A stretch of 64,000 bases of DNA from Neisseria flavescens. GTDB taxonomy: Bacteria > Pseudomonadota > Gammaproteobacteria > Burkholderiales > Neisseriaceae. Positions 8,883 through 17,975 of this stretch are shown here, one piece after another (within the stretch, counting starts at the first letter, position 1; the number at the start of each line of letters is the position of its first letter). The translations under genes were made by a program, and so were the position numbers. The notes below the pieces were generated by a model. It was not told the DNA's origin, did no database searches, and saw only the letters and a list, made by a program, of their open reading frames with translations. The DNA lies in the NCBI RefSeq assembly GCF_005221285.1, contig NZ_CP039886.1, forward strand, positions 1,302,001-1,366,000, in the 5' to 3' direction.

Positions 8883-10820
8883 ATGAGTTTAATCGAATGT
8901 AAGAATATCAACCGTTTTTTCGGTAACGGTGAAAACCGTGTGCATGTATTGAAAGATGTCAGCCTATCTATTGAGAAAGGCGACTTTGTGGCGATTATCG
9001 GTCAGTCCGGTTCAGGTAAATCTACGCTGATGAATATCTTGGGCTGTCTGGATACCGCCACTTCCGGCTCTTATCAAATCGACGGCATCGAAACATCGCA
9101 AATGCAGCCGGATGAGCTGGCGGCTTTGCGCCGTGAGCGTTTCGGCTTTATTTTCCAGCGTTACAACCTGTTAAGCTCGCTGACCGCCCGAGACAACGTC
9201 GCCCTGCCTGCCGTATATATGGGCATGGACAGTAAAGAGCGCGCGGAACGTGCGAAAAAACTGTTGGGCGATTTGGGTTTGCAAAATAAAGAAGGCAACA
9301 AACCCAGCGAACTTTCCGGCGGTCAGCAACAGCGCGTTTCGATTGCCCGCGCGTTGATGAACGGCGGCGAAATCATCTTTGCCGACGAGCCGACCGGCGC
9401 ATTGGATACCGCCAGCGGTAAAAACGTGATGGAAATCATCCATAAGCTGCACGAAGACGGACATACCGTGATTATGGTCACCCACGATCCGGGCATTGCG
9501 GCAAACGCAAACCGCGTCATCGAAATCCGCGACGGTCAGATTATTTCGGATACGTCTAAAAATCCCGACATCCCGCCAAGCAAAGTGGAGAGGATTAAAG
9601 AAAAAGCTTCCTGGTCGTTTTATTACGATCAATTTATGGAAGCATTCAAAATGTCGGTACAGGCGATTATGGCGCACAAAATGCGTTCGCTGCTGACCAT
9701 GCTGGGGATTATCATCGGTATCGCTTCGGTGGTATCGGTAGTGGCATTGGGTAATGGCTCGCAACAAAAAATCTTGGAAGACATCAACTCGATGGGCACA
9801 AACACCATCAGCATCTTCCCCGGCCGTGGTTTTGGCGACCGCCGCAGCGGACGGATCAAAACGCTGACGATTAATGACGCAAAAGCCATCAGCCAACAAA
9901 GCTACGTCGCCTCCGCCACCCCTCAAACCAACTCCGGCGGTACCTTGACCTACCGCAACACCGACCTGACCGCCTCGCTTTACGGCGTAGGCGAACAATA
10001 TTTCGACGTGCGCGGTTTGAAATTGGAAGAAGGCCGTCTGTTTGATGATGACGATGTAAAAACCGATGCCCAAGTCGTCGTCATCGACCAAAACACCAAA
10101 ACCAAACTCTTCGGCGAAGGCGTCAATCCTTTAGGCAAAACCATCCTCTTCAAAAAACGCCCGCTAACCGTCATCGGCATTATGAAAAAGGATGACAACT
10201 CGTTCGGCAATTCCGACTCGCTGATGCTTTGGTCGCCGTACACAACGGTTATGCACCAAATTACCGGCGAGAGCCATACCAATTCCATCGTTGTCAAAAT
10301 CAAAGACGATGCCAACACGCAAGTTGCCGAAAAAAGCCTGACCGAGCTGCTGAAAGCACGCCACGGTACAGAAGATTTCTTTATGAACAACAGCGACAGC
10401 ATCAAAGAAATGGTGGAAAGCACAACCGGCACCATGACGCTGCTGATTTCTTCCATCGCGGTCATCTCTTTGGTGGTCGGCGGTATCGGCGTGATGAACA
10501 TCATGCTGGTCTCCGTTACCGAGCGTACCAAAGAAATCGGCGTCCGTATGGCAATCGGCGCACGCCGCAACAATATTTTGCAACAGTTCCTGATTGAGGC
10601 CGTTTTAATCTGTATCATTGGCGGCCTGTCAGGCGTATTGTTGTCCGCAAGCATCAGCCTGGTGTTCAACTACTTTGTCACCGACTTCCCGATGAGCATT
10701 TCCATGACTTCCGTCATCGGCGCAGTGGTCTGCTCCACCGCCATCGGCGTCGCGTTTGGCTTTATGCCTGCCAATAAAGCTTCCAAGCTCAACCCGATTG
10801 ATGCGCTGGCTCAGGATTGA
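8883..10820 (+). CDS. macB: MacB-type ABC efflux ATPase/permease
   Basis: 645 aa, full length. The N-terminal ABC domain carries Walker A GQSGSGKST (near residue 40), signature LSGGQQQRV and Walker B IIFADEPTGALD. A membrane helix near residue 275 leads to a large periplasmic MacB core domain. Three C-terminal membrane helices follow (around residues 525-640), with the conserved VTERTKEIGVRMAIGA motif of the FtsX/MacB family. It dimerises and powers export through MacA and an outer-membrane channel (probably the lipoprotein at 11224). Confidence 0.96.
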   Translation: MSLIECKNINRFFGNGENRVHVLKDVSLSIEKGDFVAIIGQSGSGKSTLMNILGCLDTATSGSYQIDGIETSQMQPDELAALRRERFGFIFQRYNLLSSLTARDNVALPAVYMGMDSKERAERAKKLLGDLGLQNKEGNKPSELSGGQQQRVSIARALMNGGEIIFADEPTGALDTASGKNVMEIIHKLHEDGHTVIMVTHDPGIAANANRVIEIRDGQIISDTSKNPDIPPSKVERIKEKASWSFYYDQFMEAFKMSVQAIMAHKMRSLLTMLGIIIGIASVVSVVALGNGSQQKILEDINSMGTNTISIFPGRGFGDRRSGRIKTLTINDAKAISQQSYVASATPQTNSGGTLTYRNTDLTASLYGVGEQYFDVRGLKLEEGRLFDDDDVKTDAQVVVIDQNTKTKLFGEGVNPLGKTILFKKRPLTVIGIMKKDDNSFGNSDSLMLWSPYTTVMHQITGESHTNSIVVKIKDDANTQVAEKSLTELLKARHGTEDFFMNNSDSIKEMVESTTGTMTLLISSIAVISLVVGGIGVMNIMLVSVTERTKEIGVRMAIGARRNNILQQFLIEAVLICIIGGLSGVLLSASISLVFNYFVTDFPMSISMTSVIGAVVCSTAIGVAFGFMPANKASKLNPIDALAQD

Positions 10821-10857
10821 TTATGTTTCAGACGGCTTCCAAACCAAAGGCTAAAAC

Positions 10858-11148
10858 ATGAGTCCCGACAAAGTACAACGAAACAAGTTGAACACGCTGA
10901 CCGACCTGCCCAATGTCGGCAAAGCCGTGGCAGAGGATTTGGCTTTGCTCGGCATTACGCAGCCGCAGGATTTGGCGGGGCGGGACGCTTACGAAATGTA
11001 CGACCGCCTGTGCAGCCTGACCTCAACCCGACACGATCCCTGCATGATCGATATTTTTCTGTCACTGGTTGATTTTATGCAGGGGAACGAACCGAAGCCG
11101 TGGTGGCATTTTACGGAACAGAGAAAAGCGTTTTTAGCCGATAAATAA
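10858..11148 (+). CDS. Small helix-hairpin-helix protein (Cdd1/mitomycin-resistance-like family)
   Basis: 96 aa. The N-terminal half has a helix-hairpin-helix of the kind that binds DNA backbone or nucleotides (LTDLPNVGKAVAEDLALLGI). It is followed by ...YDRLCSLTSTRHDPCMIDIFLSLVDFM. This arrangement is typical of the small Cdd1 / pathogenicity-locus family (PF11731 as I recall), sometimes named mitomycin resistance protein. It is cytoplasmic. It lies 37 bp after macB and before the efflux channel gene, so it is probably co-transcribed with the pump, although no role in efflux is established. Confidence 0.78.
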   Translation: MSPDKVQRNKLNTLTDLPNVGKAVAEDLALLGITQPQDLAGRDAYEMYDRLCSLTSTRHDPCMIDIFLSLVDFMQGNEPKPWWHFTEQRKAFLADK

Positions 11149-11166
11149 ACGCAGCCGATGAGATTG

Positions 11167-11202
11167 TTCAGACGACCTCGCTACCTTTCAGGTCGTCTGA
11201 AA
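11167..11202. repeat. Inverted pair of variant uptake sequences (AGGTCGTCTGAA)
   Basis: Both arms carry T instead of C at the fourth base, so the hairpin still pairs perfectly. This spelling is the uptake-sequence dialect reported for the N. mucosa group, unlike the AG-DUS around it. Confidence 0.8.
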
Positions 11203-11223
11203 CCTTAAACCGAAAGATACGAT

Positions 11224-12606
11224 ATGCAGAAAAAACCTTTTTTTCAGACGGCATTATCCCTGTCGCTCGCCCTTGCCCTAAGTGCGTGCGCCGCACCTAA
11301 AGCCAATCCAAACCTGACGCTGGAAGCGACCGGCCAAGTCATGAGTGCGGCGGAAACTGCCGACCGCTACGATGTAAACGGCAACTGGTGGGAAATCTAC
11401 CAAAGCCAGCAGCTTAATACGCTGATGGAGCAGGCGTTGGCGAACAATGTCGATTTGAAACAAGCCGCCATCAGCGTCAACAAGGCTTTGTACCAAGCCA
11501 ATATTTTGGGTGCGGATTTGGTGCCTTCGTTCAGCGGCTCGTTGGGCGCGAACGCTTCTAAAAACCTGAAAACCGGCAGCCACGGCAATACCTTCAGCAG
11601 CCAGCTCGGTTTGAGCTACGAATTGGATTTGTGGCGCAAACTCAGTGCCACTGCCGATGCGCAGGTATGGGAATACCAAGCCACGCATGAAGACATGGCC
11701 AATACACGCCTGACTTTGATTAATAATGTCGCCGATGCGTATTTCAATATCGCCTATCTGAACGAAGCCATCGAGTTGGCAAAAAAATCGCTGAAGCAAT
11801 ATCAGGAAATCAACCTCATTGCGAATACCAAGTTTCGCTACGGCCGTGCCGACTCCAGCCAGCCGACCCAAGCCAAACAGTCATTGTTGAACGCAGAAAA
11901 CAGCCTGTTGTCTTTGCAAAACAATTTGGATACGCAAAAACAGGTTTTGCGTAATTTGTTGAATTTAAGGCCGTCTGAAAACATGGCCGCCGATCCGGCA
12001 CAATTCCGCCTACTGCCTGTCAAAGGCGTGAACTTGGATGTACCGATTACCGTTTTAGCCAACCGCCCCGACCTGCGCGCCGCCGAATACCGCCTGCAAG
12101 CGTCGCAACAATCGGTCAACGCGCAAAAACGCAGTTGGTATCCGTCGATTACTTTGGGTGCAAGTCTGAGTACGTCTTCCGATAAAGCAAAAAGCACGTT
12201 CAATATCCCCATGTTGGGCGGCTCGGCCACCATCAATCTGCCTTTCCTTAACTGGCAGACCATGAAATGGAAAGACAAAACCGTACAAGCGGAGATGGAC
12301 AGTGCCAAGCTGAATTTTGAAAAAGCCCTGACCACCGCGCTCAACGAGGTTAACACCAACTACCTTGCCTATAAAAACGCGCAGGCCGGCCTTGCCAATC
12401 AGGAACAGCGTTATCAGTTGGACAAGAAAAACAGCCATTACTATCAAGTACGCTACCAACACGGTAAAAACGAACTGAAAGACTGGCTGGAGGCTTTGAA
12501 TTCGGAATACAGCTCGGCTCAAAACCTGCTGAACCAACGCTATGAAGCCTTAAAATACGAAAATATGGTGTATAAAGCCATGGCGGGACGTTATACGCCG
12601 AAATAG
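11224..12606 (+). CDS. Outer-membrane efflux channel lipoprotein (TolC/NodT family)
   Basis: 460 aa. The signal peptide ends in a lipobox (LALALSAC), so the mature protein is an outer-membrane lipoprotein as in OprM/MtrE/NodT channels. Two outer-membrane-efflux repeats follow (about residues 50-240 and 260-455). They show the long coiled-coil helices (LSLQNNLDTQKQVLRNLLNL and the LANRPDLRAAEYRLQAS motif between repeats). It forms the trimeric outer channel and most probably serves MacAB, whose genes lie just upstream on the same strand. The spelling at 11967-11978 includes an in-gene AG-DUS. Confidence 0.92.
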   Translation: MQKKPFFQTALSLSLALALSACAAPKANPNLTLEATGQVMSAAETADRYDVNGNWWEIYQSQQLNTLMEQALANNVDLKQAAISVNKALYQANILGADLVPSFSGSLGANASKNLKTGSHGNTFSSQLGLSYELDLWRKLSATADAQVWEYQATHEDMANTRLTLINNVADAYFNIAYLNEAIELAKKSLKQYQEINLIANTKFRYGRADSSQPTQAKQSLLNAENSLLSLQNNLDTQKQVLRNLLNLRPSENMAADPAQFRLLPVKGVNLDVPITVLANRPDLRAAEYRLQASQQSVNAQKRSWYPSITLGASLSTSSDKAKSTFNIPMLGGSATINLPFLNWQTMKWKDKTVQAEMDSAKLNFEKALTTALNEVNTNYLAYKNAQAGLANQEQRYQLDKKNSHYYQVRYQHGKNELKDWLEALNSEYSSAQNLLNQRYEALKYENMVYKAMAGRYTPK

Positions 12607-12608
12607 CA

Positions 12609-12654
12609 TTTTCAGACGGCCTTTGGTTAATTTCCGTCAACGGCCGTCTGAAAA
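12609..12654. terminator. DUS-pair terminator after the efflux channel gene
   Basis: Thirteen-base arms TTTTCAGACGGCC / GGCCGTCTGAAAA close the pump gene cluster. Confidence 0.75.
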
Positions 12655-12718
12655 ACATTCAAGCAACTGAATTTTCATATATAATCGCGCGTTTATTTGA
12701 TTTTATCCGGACAACATT

Positions 12719-13585
12719 ATGGCCTTCGCCTCTCTCTTTACGCTTTTGGACGACATTACCGCCGTTTTGGACGATGTAGCGATGATGACCAAAGTCGCCG
12801 CCAAAAAAACCGCCGGCGTGGTCGGTGACGATTTGGCGCTCAACGCCAATCAGGTAACCGGCGTATCCGCCGAGCGCGAATTGCCGATTATTTGGGCGGT
12901 GGCAAAAGGCTCTCTGGTCAACAAGCTGATTCTGGTGCCGCTTGCGCTGTTGCTTTCCGCTTTCCTGCCTGCGCTGATTACGCCCTTGCTGATGATCGGC
13001 GGTGTGTATTTGTGTTTTGAAGGCGTGGAAAAACTGTTGCACAAATTTCTGCACCGCAATGAACACGAAGACAGACACGATGCCGAGCCTGAAGTCACAG
13101 ACGAAAAAACAAAAGTTAAAGGCGCGGTCCGCACAGATTTCATCCTCTCCGCCGAAATCATCATTATCGCGCTGGGCGTTGTTGAAAAATATGACCTGAT
13201 GACGCGTTCTTTGGTTATGGCCGCCATCGGTGTCGGCATGACGGTATTGGTCTATGGTTTGGTCGGCATTATCGTCAAACTTGACGACCTCGGCATGATG
13301 TTGATGCGCCAAAAAAGCGCCGCCGTGCAAGGTATCGGACGCGGTTTGATTTCATTTATGCCTTGGTTTATGCGCGGTTTGAGCATTGTCGGCACGCTGG
13401 CGATGTTCTTGGTCGGCGGCGGACTGATTGCCCACAACCTTGGCCTTTTGCACGATTTCCTCCATGCGCAGCATTGGGACAGCGGCATGATGGAACATAT
13501 CGCCAATTTGGTGGTTGGAGTAGGCGCCGGTGCATTGGCTTGCGCAATCGTCCTGCCTGCAATGAAATTATTTCAAAAAGACTGA
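12719..13585 (+). CDS. DUF808 (YedI-like) inner-membrane protein
   Basis: 288 aa. It starts with the family-typical AFASLFTLLDDITAVLDDVAMMTKVAAKKTAG segment. At least five hydrophobic helices follow (around LVPLALLLSAFLPALITPLLMIGGV, VMAAIGVGMTVLVYGLVGII, and the C-terminal GALACAIVLPAM). Length and pattern match the uncharacterised E. coli YedI family. Function is unknown; nothing in the neighbourhood (efflux genes before, lnt after) points to one. A TATAAT-like box at 12677-12684 lies about 40 bp before the start codon. Confidence 0.88.
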   Translation: MAFASLFTLLDDITAVLDDVAMMTKVAAKKTAGVVGDDLALNANQVTGVSAERELPIIWAVAKGSLVNKLILVPLALLLSAFLPALITPLLMIGGVYLCFEGVEKLLHKFLHRNEHEDRHDAEPEVTDEKTKVKGAVRTDFILSAEIIIIALGVVEKYDLMTRSLVMAAIGVGMTVLVYGLVGIIVKLDDLGMMLMRQKSAAVQGIGRGLISFMPWFMRGLSIVGTLAMFLVGGGLIAHNLGLLHDFLHAQHWDSGMMEHIANLVVGVGAGALACAIVLPAMKLFQKD

Positions 13586-13596
13586 TTTTGTTTCCC

Positions 13597-13623
13597 TGCC
13601 GTCTAAAAATTTTTCAGACGGCC
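13597..13623. terminator. Imperfect DUS hairpin between the DUF808 gene and lnt
   Basis: The left arm GCCGTCTAAAAA has one mismatch to the DUS, while the right arm is canonical. Confidence 0.6.
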
Positions 13624-13640
13624 TCAATACCATTTAAAGC

Positions 13641-15188
13641 ATGAATATTTTCCGTAAACTCGAACAATATTGGCAACATCCGCTGCTGTACTGGCCGCTG
13701 GTTATCTTGATTGCCGCCGCTACACCGTTCACTTTCGCCCCGTATTATCATTTCTGGCTGATGCCGCTGTTGTTTGGCGCGCTGATACGCCTGATTGAAT
13801 TGCGTCCGCGCTTTGCCGTCATAACAGCCTATCTGTTCGGATTAATCGGTTATACGGCGCAGTTTTATTGGATACACACTGCCTTGCATGATGTTTCGGG
13901 TTTGCCGGATTCATACGCCATCCCCCTCACCTTCCTGCTGCCGGCGTTTCTTGCGCTTTATCCGGCCATCTGTTTTTGGGTGTGGAGAAAATGCAACCTG
14001 TCGCGCTGGGCCAAAACCGGCCTCCTGCTGCCGATTTTATGGACGCTGGCAGAATTTGCCCGCGAACGTTTCCTGACCGGATTCGGCTGGGGCGCAATCG
14101 GCTATTCCCAAATCATCAAAGACAGCCCATTGGCAGGTTTCGCGCCTTTGGGCGGCATTCATATGGTCACGCTGGCAACTGCTTTCCTCAGCGCATGGCT
14201 GGTGTTGCTGATTGACAACCACGGCCGTCTGAAACACCGCCTGCTGCCCTTATTCCTTATCGTTGCGCTCTGCTCCGTCGGCTACATTTCCCAACAAACC
14301 GAATACACCCGCCCCGACGGCAGCACCAGCACGGTTGCCCTGGTTCAAGGCAACATCGAGCAAAATCTGAAATGGAAGGAAGAGCAAATTATTCCGACCA
14401 TTCAGAAATACTACGAACAAATCAGTAAGACCAGTGCCGACATCGTCATCCTGCCTGAAACCGCCCTGCCGCTGATGCGTCAAGACCTGCCCGAAGGCAT
14501 CTTGGAACAATTCGCCGAACAGGCGCAAAGCAACGGCAGCGCATTGGCCATCGGCATCAGCCAATATACGCCCGACGGCAACGGCTACGAAAATGCAGTC
14601 ATCAATTTGAGCGACTATCACAACAGCACTTCCGATACCATCCCCTACTACGCCAAGAACCACCTCGTTCCATTTGGCGAATACAAGCCCTTGCCCGCCA
14701 TTACCGAGCGTCTCTATAAAATGATGGATATGCCTTTGGCCGACTTTCAAAAAGGCGGCGACAACCAAGCGCCTTTGGTGATGAAGGATCAAAAAGTCGC
14801 CTTCAATATCTGCTATGAAGACGGTTTCGGCGACGAACTCATCGCAACGGCGAAACGCTCCACCCTGCTCGCCAACATCAGCAATATGGCGTGGTACGGC
14901 AAATCCAATGCCATGTATCAGCAGCTTCAACAGTCCCAAGCGCGTGCAATGGAACTGGGCCGCTACATGGTTCGCGCCACCAATACCGGCGCGACTGCCA
15001 TTATTTCACCTAAAGGTACGATTGTTGCCGAAGCCCAACCGGATACAGAAACCGTCCTCGAAGGCCACGTCAAAGGCTATATCGGCGAAACGCCTTATAT
15101 GAAAGCAGGCGGCTCAATATGGCTTATCAGCATTTTGGCCGTTATCGGCGTATTCCTTATCCTGATTGGCCGGAAAAAACCAGAATAA
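13641..15188 (+). CDS. lnt: Apolipoprotein N-acyltransferase
   Basis: 515 aa. Six or more N-terminal membrane helices (residues ~15-220) precede a periplasmic nitrilase-type domain. The catalytic triad is visible as glutamate in LPETALP, lysine in YYAKNHLVPFGEY and cysteine in FNICYEDGFGDE. A final membrane helix (ISILAVIGVFLILIG) anchors the C-terminus. It N-acylates the diacylglyceryl cysteine of lipoproteins, several of which are encoded in this window. In enterobacteria lnt follows ybeY-corC; here those genes lie at 25935-27294 with other partners. Confidence 0.96.
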   Translation: MNIFRKLEQYWQHPLLYWPLVILIAAATPFTFAPYYHFWLMPLLFGALIRLIELRPRFAVITAYLFGLIGYTAQFYWIHTALHDVSGLPDSYAIPLTFLLPAFLALYPAICFWVWRKCNLSRWAKTGLLLPILWTLAEFARERFLTGFGWGAIGYSQIIKDSPLAGFAPLGGIHMVTLATAFLSAWLVLLIDNHGRLKHRLLPLFLIVALCSVGYISQQTEYTRPDGSTSTVALVQGNIEQNLKWKEEQIIPTIQKYYEQISKTSADIVILPETALPLMRQDLPEGILEQFAEQAQSNGSALAIGISQYTPDGNGYENAVINLSDYHNSTSDTIPYYAKNHLVPFGEYKPLPAITERLYKMMDMPLADFQKGGDNQAPLVMKDQKVAFNICYEDGFGDELIATAKRSTLLANISNMAWYGKSNAMYQQLQQSQARAMELGRYMVRATNTGATAIISPKGTIVAEAQPDTETVLEGHVKGYIGETPYMKAGGSIWLISILAVIGVFLILIGRKKPE

Positions 15189-15196
15189 AAAATTTT

Positions 15197-15224
15197 AAGA
15201 CCTTGTTATACAAGGTCTTTTTTA
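15197..15224 (+). terminator. Intrinsic terminator after lnt
   Basis: A 9-bp stem (AAGACCTTG / CAAGGTCTT) with a 5-nt loop is followed by a T-run. It is one of the few terminators here not built from DUS. Confidence 0.88.
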
Positions 15225-15427
15225 TTACTCAAACTATTTACATACAGAAATGTTTGTAATATACTTAATCAAAACCAAGTAAATCACTCAAATTTTCTAA
15301 GACAATCCACCCTTGCGATTTAAACAGTAAAAACTATTGAATCTATCGTTAATTTACAGAAAAAATCCAACCCATAACAAAACAAACCACAGGCAGTGTT
15401 ATACTGTTTGTCACACAATAAACAAAA

Positions 15428-15443
15428 GCCGTCTTCAGACGGC
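15428..15443 (+). promoter_or_regulatory. Compact DUS-half hairpin in the rpoH leader
   Basis: GCCGTCTTCAGACGGC is a near-perfect palindrome made by fusing two uptake-sequence halves head to head. It lies between a TATACT -10-like box (15400-15405) and the rpoH ribosome-binding site (AAGGAAAG, 15450-15457), so it would be in the 5' untranslated RNA. Confidence 0.5.
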
Positions 15444-15465
15444 CCAATCAAGGAAAGCACCCTTC

Positions 15466-16329
15466 ATGAATAAAGCTTTTGCATTACCCGTTATCCACAG
15501 CGGCAACGGTAGCCTCGAGCAATACATTCATACTGTCAACAGCATTCCCATGCTTACCGCCGAAGAAGAAACACAACTGGCGGAACGTCAACAAAAAGGC
15601 GACCTCAATGCCGCCAAACAGCTTATTCTGTCCCATCTTCGCGTCGTCGTATCCATTGCGCGCGGCTACGACGGCTACGGCCTCAACCAAGCCGACCTGA
15701 TTCAAGAAGGCAATATCGGCCTGATGAAAGCCGTCAAACGCTACGAACCAAGCCGCGGCGCGCGCCTGTTTTCGTTTGCCGTGCATTGGATTAAAGCCGA
15801 AATCCACGAATTCATTTTGCGCAACTGGCGTTTGGTCCGCGTTGCCACAACCAAACCGCAACGCAAATTGTTCTTCAATCTGCGCAGCATGCGTAAAAAC
15901 CTGAATGCCTTGTCTCCAAAAGAAGCACAAGAAATCGCCGACGATTTGGGCGTCAAATTGTCCGAAGTCTTGGAAATGGAACAACGCATGACCGGTCACG
16001 ATATCGGCATCATGGCAGAAAACAACGATGACGAGGACAACTTTGCCCCTATTGACTGGTTGGCCGACCACGATGCAGAGCCTAGCCGTCAGTTGTCCAA
16101 ACAAGCCCACTACGCCCTGCAAACCGAAGGTCTGCAAAACGCCTTGGCGCAACTGGACGACCGCAGCCGCCGTATCGTTGAAAGCCGCTGGTTACAAGAC
16201 GATGGCGGTTTGACCCTGCACGAATTGGCTGCCGAATACGGCGTATCTGCCGAACGCATCCGCCAAATCGAAGCCAAAGCCATGCAAAAACTGCGCGGTT
16301 TCTTGGCAGAAGAAGCAGAAGCCGTTTAA
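15466..16329 (+). CDS. rpoH: RNA polymerase heat-shock sigma factor (sigma 32)
   Basis: 287 aa from the ATG at 15466, chosen because AAGGAAAG lies 8 bp upstream and the family starts here (MNKAFALPV); an upstream in-frame extension has no such signal. Region 2 contains DLIQEGNIGLMKAVKRYEP. The RpoH box, diagnostic for sigma 32 against other group 3 factors, reads QRKLFFNLRSMRK. Region 4 carries the helix-turn-helix LTLHELAAEYGVSAERIRQIE near the C-terminus. It directs transcription of chaperones and proteases after heat or misfolding stress. A hairpin in its leader may affect translation. Confidence 0.95.
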   Translation: MNKAFALPVIHSGNGSLEQYIHTVNSIPMLTAEEETQLAERQQKGDLNAAKQLILSHLRVVVSIARGYDGYGLNQADLIQEGNIGLMKAVKRYEPSRGARLFSFAVHWIKAEIHEFILRNWRLVRVATTKPQRKLFFNLRSMRKNLNALSPKEAQEIADDLGVKLSEVLEMEQRMTGHDIGIMAENNDDEDNFAPIDWLADHDAEPSRQLSKQAHYALQTEGLQNALAQLDDRSRRIVESRWLQDDGGLTLHELAAEYGVSAERIRQIEAKAMQKLRGFLAEEAEAV

Positions 16330-16341
16330 GCCTTTCATTAT

Positions 16342-16375
16342 AAAAGGCCGTCTGAATCTTTTCAGACGGCCTTTT
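16342..16375. terminator. DUS-pair terminator after rpoH
   Basis: AAAAGGCCGTCTGAA / TTCAGACGGCCTTTT arms enclose a 4-nt loop. Confidence 0.88.
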
Positions 16376-16412
16376 CGATAGCAAACCTCATTGCATCTTC
16401 TCCCCCAACACA

Positions 16413-16441
16413 TTCATTTTAAAGCCCACTTAAGCTATAAT
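16413..16441 (+). promoter_or_regulatory. Candidate hemA promoter
   Basis: A perfect TATAAT at 16436-16441 is preceded, at 17 bp, by a weak -35 (TTCATT, 16413-16418). The start site would be near 16448, about 30 nt before the hemA ATG. Confidence 0.5.
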
Positions 16442-16476
16442 ACCCACCACACACACTATCCAGTCATACCATAACC

Positions 16477-17730
16477 ATGCAACTTACCGTCGTCGGACTC
16501 AATCACCAAACCGCGCCCTTGAGCATACGCGAAAAACTGGCATTTGCTGCTGCAAATCTGCCGGATGCCGTGTCCAACCTCGCGCGCAGTGAGGCGGCGG
16601 AAGAAGCAGTCATTCTTTCTACCTGCAACCGCACCGAGCTTTACTGCGTCGGTGAAACCGAAAAAATCATCGACTGGTTGGCGCAATATCACGACCTGTC
16701 TGCCGAAGAAATCCGCCCTTACCTCTATACCTTGGATAACAATGAAACCGTCCGCCACGCCTTCCGCGTCGCCTGCGGTTTGGATTCCATGGTCTTGGGC
16801 GAACCGCAAATTCTCGGTCAAATCAAAGATGCCGTCCGCGTTGCGCAAGAACAGGAAAGCATCAACACCCACTTAAACGCCCTGTTTCAAAAAACCTTTG
16901 CCGTTGCCAAAGAAGTGCGTACCGACACTGCTGTCGGTGAAAACTCCGTCTCCATGGCTTCTGCATCGGTCAAAATGGCAGAGCAAATCTTCCCTTCCAT
17001 TTCCGATCTGAACGTTCTCTTTATCGGCGCAGGCGAAATGATTGAACTGGTGGCCACTTATTTTGCCGCCAAAAATCCCAAGCTCATTACCGTTGCCAAC
17101 CGTACACACCAGCGTGCGCAGGAATTGTGCGACAAACTCGGTGTCAACGCCGAAGCCTGCCTGTTGAATGAATTGCCCGATATTTTGCACGATTACGACG
17201 TAGTTGTTTCTTCCACTGCCAGCCAACTCCCACTCGTCGGCAAAGGCATGGTCGAGCGCGCATTGAAAAAACGCCACAACATGCCCGTTTTCCTGCTGGA
17301 TTTGGCCGTTCCGCGCGATATCGAAGCCGAAGTCGGCGAATTGGAAGACGCGTATCTCTATACCGTAGACGACATGATGGACATCGTCCAAAGCGGCAAA
17401 GATGCACGCAAAAAGGCAGCGGCGGCGGCTGAAAGCATGGTGGAAGAAAAAGTCAGCGAATTTATCCGCCTGCAGAAAAACCGTCAAAGCGTTCCGCTTA
17501 TCCGCGCCTTGCGCGACGAAGGCGAACGTGCGCGCCGCCAAGTATTGGAAAATGCCATGAAGCAACTGGCAAAAGGCGTATCCGCCGAGGATGTCCTCGA
17601 ACGCCTCTCCATTCAGTTGACCAACAAACTGCTCCACTCTCCGACACGCACGCTCAATAAAGCCGGCTCGGACAACAGCGAATTAATCGATGCCGTGGCG
17701 CAGATCTACCATTTGGATCAACACGACTGA
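16477..17730 (+). CDS. hemA: Glutamyl-tRNA reductase
   Basis: 417 aa. It reduces glutamyl-tRNA(Glu) with NADPH to glutamate-1-semialdehyde, the first committed step of tetrapyrrole synthesis by the C5 route. The catalytic cysteine is in STCNRTELYCVGE near residue 50. The NADPH-binding Rossmann motif is around residues 178-205 (LFIGAGEMIELVA). The C-terminal dimerisation helices carry KLLHSPTR. hemC, two steps later in the pathway, lies at 24881. The gene is flanked by DUS terminators and looks monocistronic. Confidence 0.97.
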   Translation: MQLTVVGLNHQTAPLSIREKLAFAAANLPDAVSNLARSEAAEEAVILSTCNRTELYCVGETEKIIDWLAQYHDLSAEEIRPYLYTLDNNETVRHAFRVACGLDSMVLGEPQILGQIKDAVRVAQEQESINTHLNALFQKTFAVAKEVRTDTAVGENSVSMASASVKMAEQIFPSISDLNVLFIGAGEMIELVATYFAAKNPKLITVANRTHQRAQELCDKLGVNAEACLLNELPDILHDYDVVVSSTASQLPLVGKGMVERALKKRHNMPVFLLDLAVPRDIEAEVGELEDAYLYTVDDMMDIVQSGKDARKKAAAAAESMVEEKVSEFIRLQKNRQSVPLIRALRDEGERARRQVLENAMKQLAKGVSAEDVLERLSIQLTNKLLHSPTRTLNKAGSDNSELIDAVAQIYHLDQHD

Positions 17731-17739
17731 CCACAATTT

Positions 17740-17803
17740 AAAGGCCGTCTGAAAGAAGCGAACCGACCGGCAGGTCATATTCCCAAGCTTTCAGACGGCC
17801 TTA
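17740..17803. terminator. Long-loop DUS pair after hemA
   Basis: Inverted AG-DUS copies are separated by about 38 bp, longer than the usual pair, so this is a weaker terminator. Confidence 0.6.
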
Positions 17804-17975
17804 AAACAATAAAATCCCAATCATCATTTTTTCATTTAAAATGAAATGCTTGAAAAAAAACCGTTAAAGTGTAAAAATCCTACCTTATACATTTAAACAG
17901 CATTCAAACAATAAAACTGCCTGCCGGCTCAAACGCATACCGACAATACGATAGGCACCGGCAAAAGGAACTTTC

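Noticed and set aside
9171..10091. 306-codon open frame antisense to macB
   Set aside because: It lies fully inside macB, whose motifs are intact. It has no family features and reflects codon bias on the opposite strand.
15337..15465. 43-codon N-terminal extension of rpoH
   Set aside because: No ribosome-binding site is found, and the ATG at 15466 has AAGGAAAG plus the family's usual N-terminus.
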